5,450 nt of DNA from NCBI GenBank assembly GCA_900752095.1, contig CAADUD010000014.1, forward strand, positions 1-5,450, in the 5' to 3' direction. The notes below the pieces were generated by a model. That model worked only from the letters and a program-made list of their open reading frames with translations. It ran no database searches and was not told where the DNA came from. Shown here piece after piece: positions 5,378 to 5,450 of the stretch (positions are counted from its first letter, which is position 1; each line of letters begins with the position of its first letter). The position numbers and the translations under genes are program-made. Source of the stretch: Clostridia bacterium. Its GTDB lineage: Bacteria; Bacillota; Clostridia; TANB77; CAG-508.

Positions 5378-5397
5378 AATATTGTGGTAACAATATT
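5378..5397. promoter_or_regulatory. Perfect 8+8 bp dyad, possible operator of mutY
   Basis: AATATTGT and ACAATATT are perfectly complementary arms around GGTA (plus strand). The 20-bp dyad abuts the TATAAT at 5371-5376 and covers the -35/spacer region. No T-run follows on either side, so a terminator is unlikely. Symmetric half-sites of this size fit a dimeric repressor or activator. It does not match the Rex, Fur, PerR or catabolite-repression consensus sites I know. Confidence 0.4.
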
Positions 5398-5450
5398 ATT
5401 TATTTAATGCAATTTTTACACTGTTATTTTAGATTTTTTATGATATAAAA

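Overview
The window is AT-rich, and every gene I can support lies on the minus strand. Purine-rich AGGAGG-type ribosome binding sites, A/T-rich spacers, TATAAT-like -10 boxes and short AT-rich hairpin terminators point to a low-GC Firmicute, most likely an anaerobic Clostridia-type bacterium. The iron-containing alcohol dehydrogenase and the single-domain FMN nitroreductase fit an anaerobe. I cannot name the species.

Read in the direction of transcription (right to left), the first gene is mutY (5300-4269), a complete A/G-specific adenine glycosylase for 8-oxoguanine repair. A perfect 8+8 bp dyad lies just upstream of a TATAAT box in front of it. A hairpin at 4244-4217 probably ends its transcript. 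Next is an FMN nitroreductase-family gene (4096-3545), then a small unrecognised three-helix membrane protein (3392-3138) with its own consensus-like promoter, strong Shine-Dalgarno sequence and strong terminator.

The left half holds a likely operon of three genes: an SCP2-like lipid-binding protein (2956-2450), an iron-containing alcohol dehydrogenase (2346-1162) and a class-3-type (fatty aldehyde type) aldehyde dehydrogenase (1095 to the window edge, lacking its C-terminus). The enzymes would carry out alcohol <-> aldehyde -> acid chemistry, and the SCP2-like protein suggests a lipid-like substrate. That joint role is inferred from gene order and family. The operon promoter (TTGAAC-17-TATAAT) overlaps the terminator of the preceding membrane-protein gene, with the -35 box inside the hairpin.

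The most unusual local signal is at the start of the alcohol dehydrogenase gene. Its only good Shine-Dalgarno sequence is 40 nt from the ATG, but an 11-bp hairpin between them would shorten the effective spacing to about 11 nt. No IS element, CRISPR array, complete tRNA or rRNA was seen, and no intergenic gap exceeds about 180 bp.
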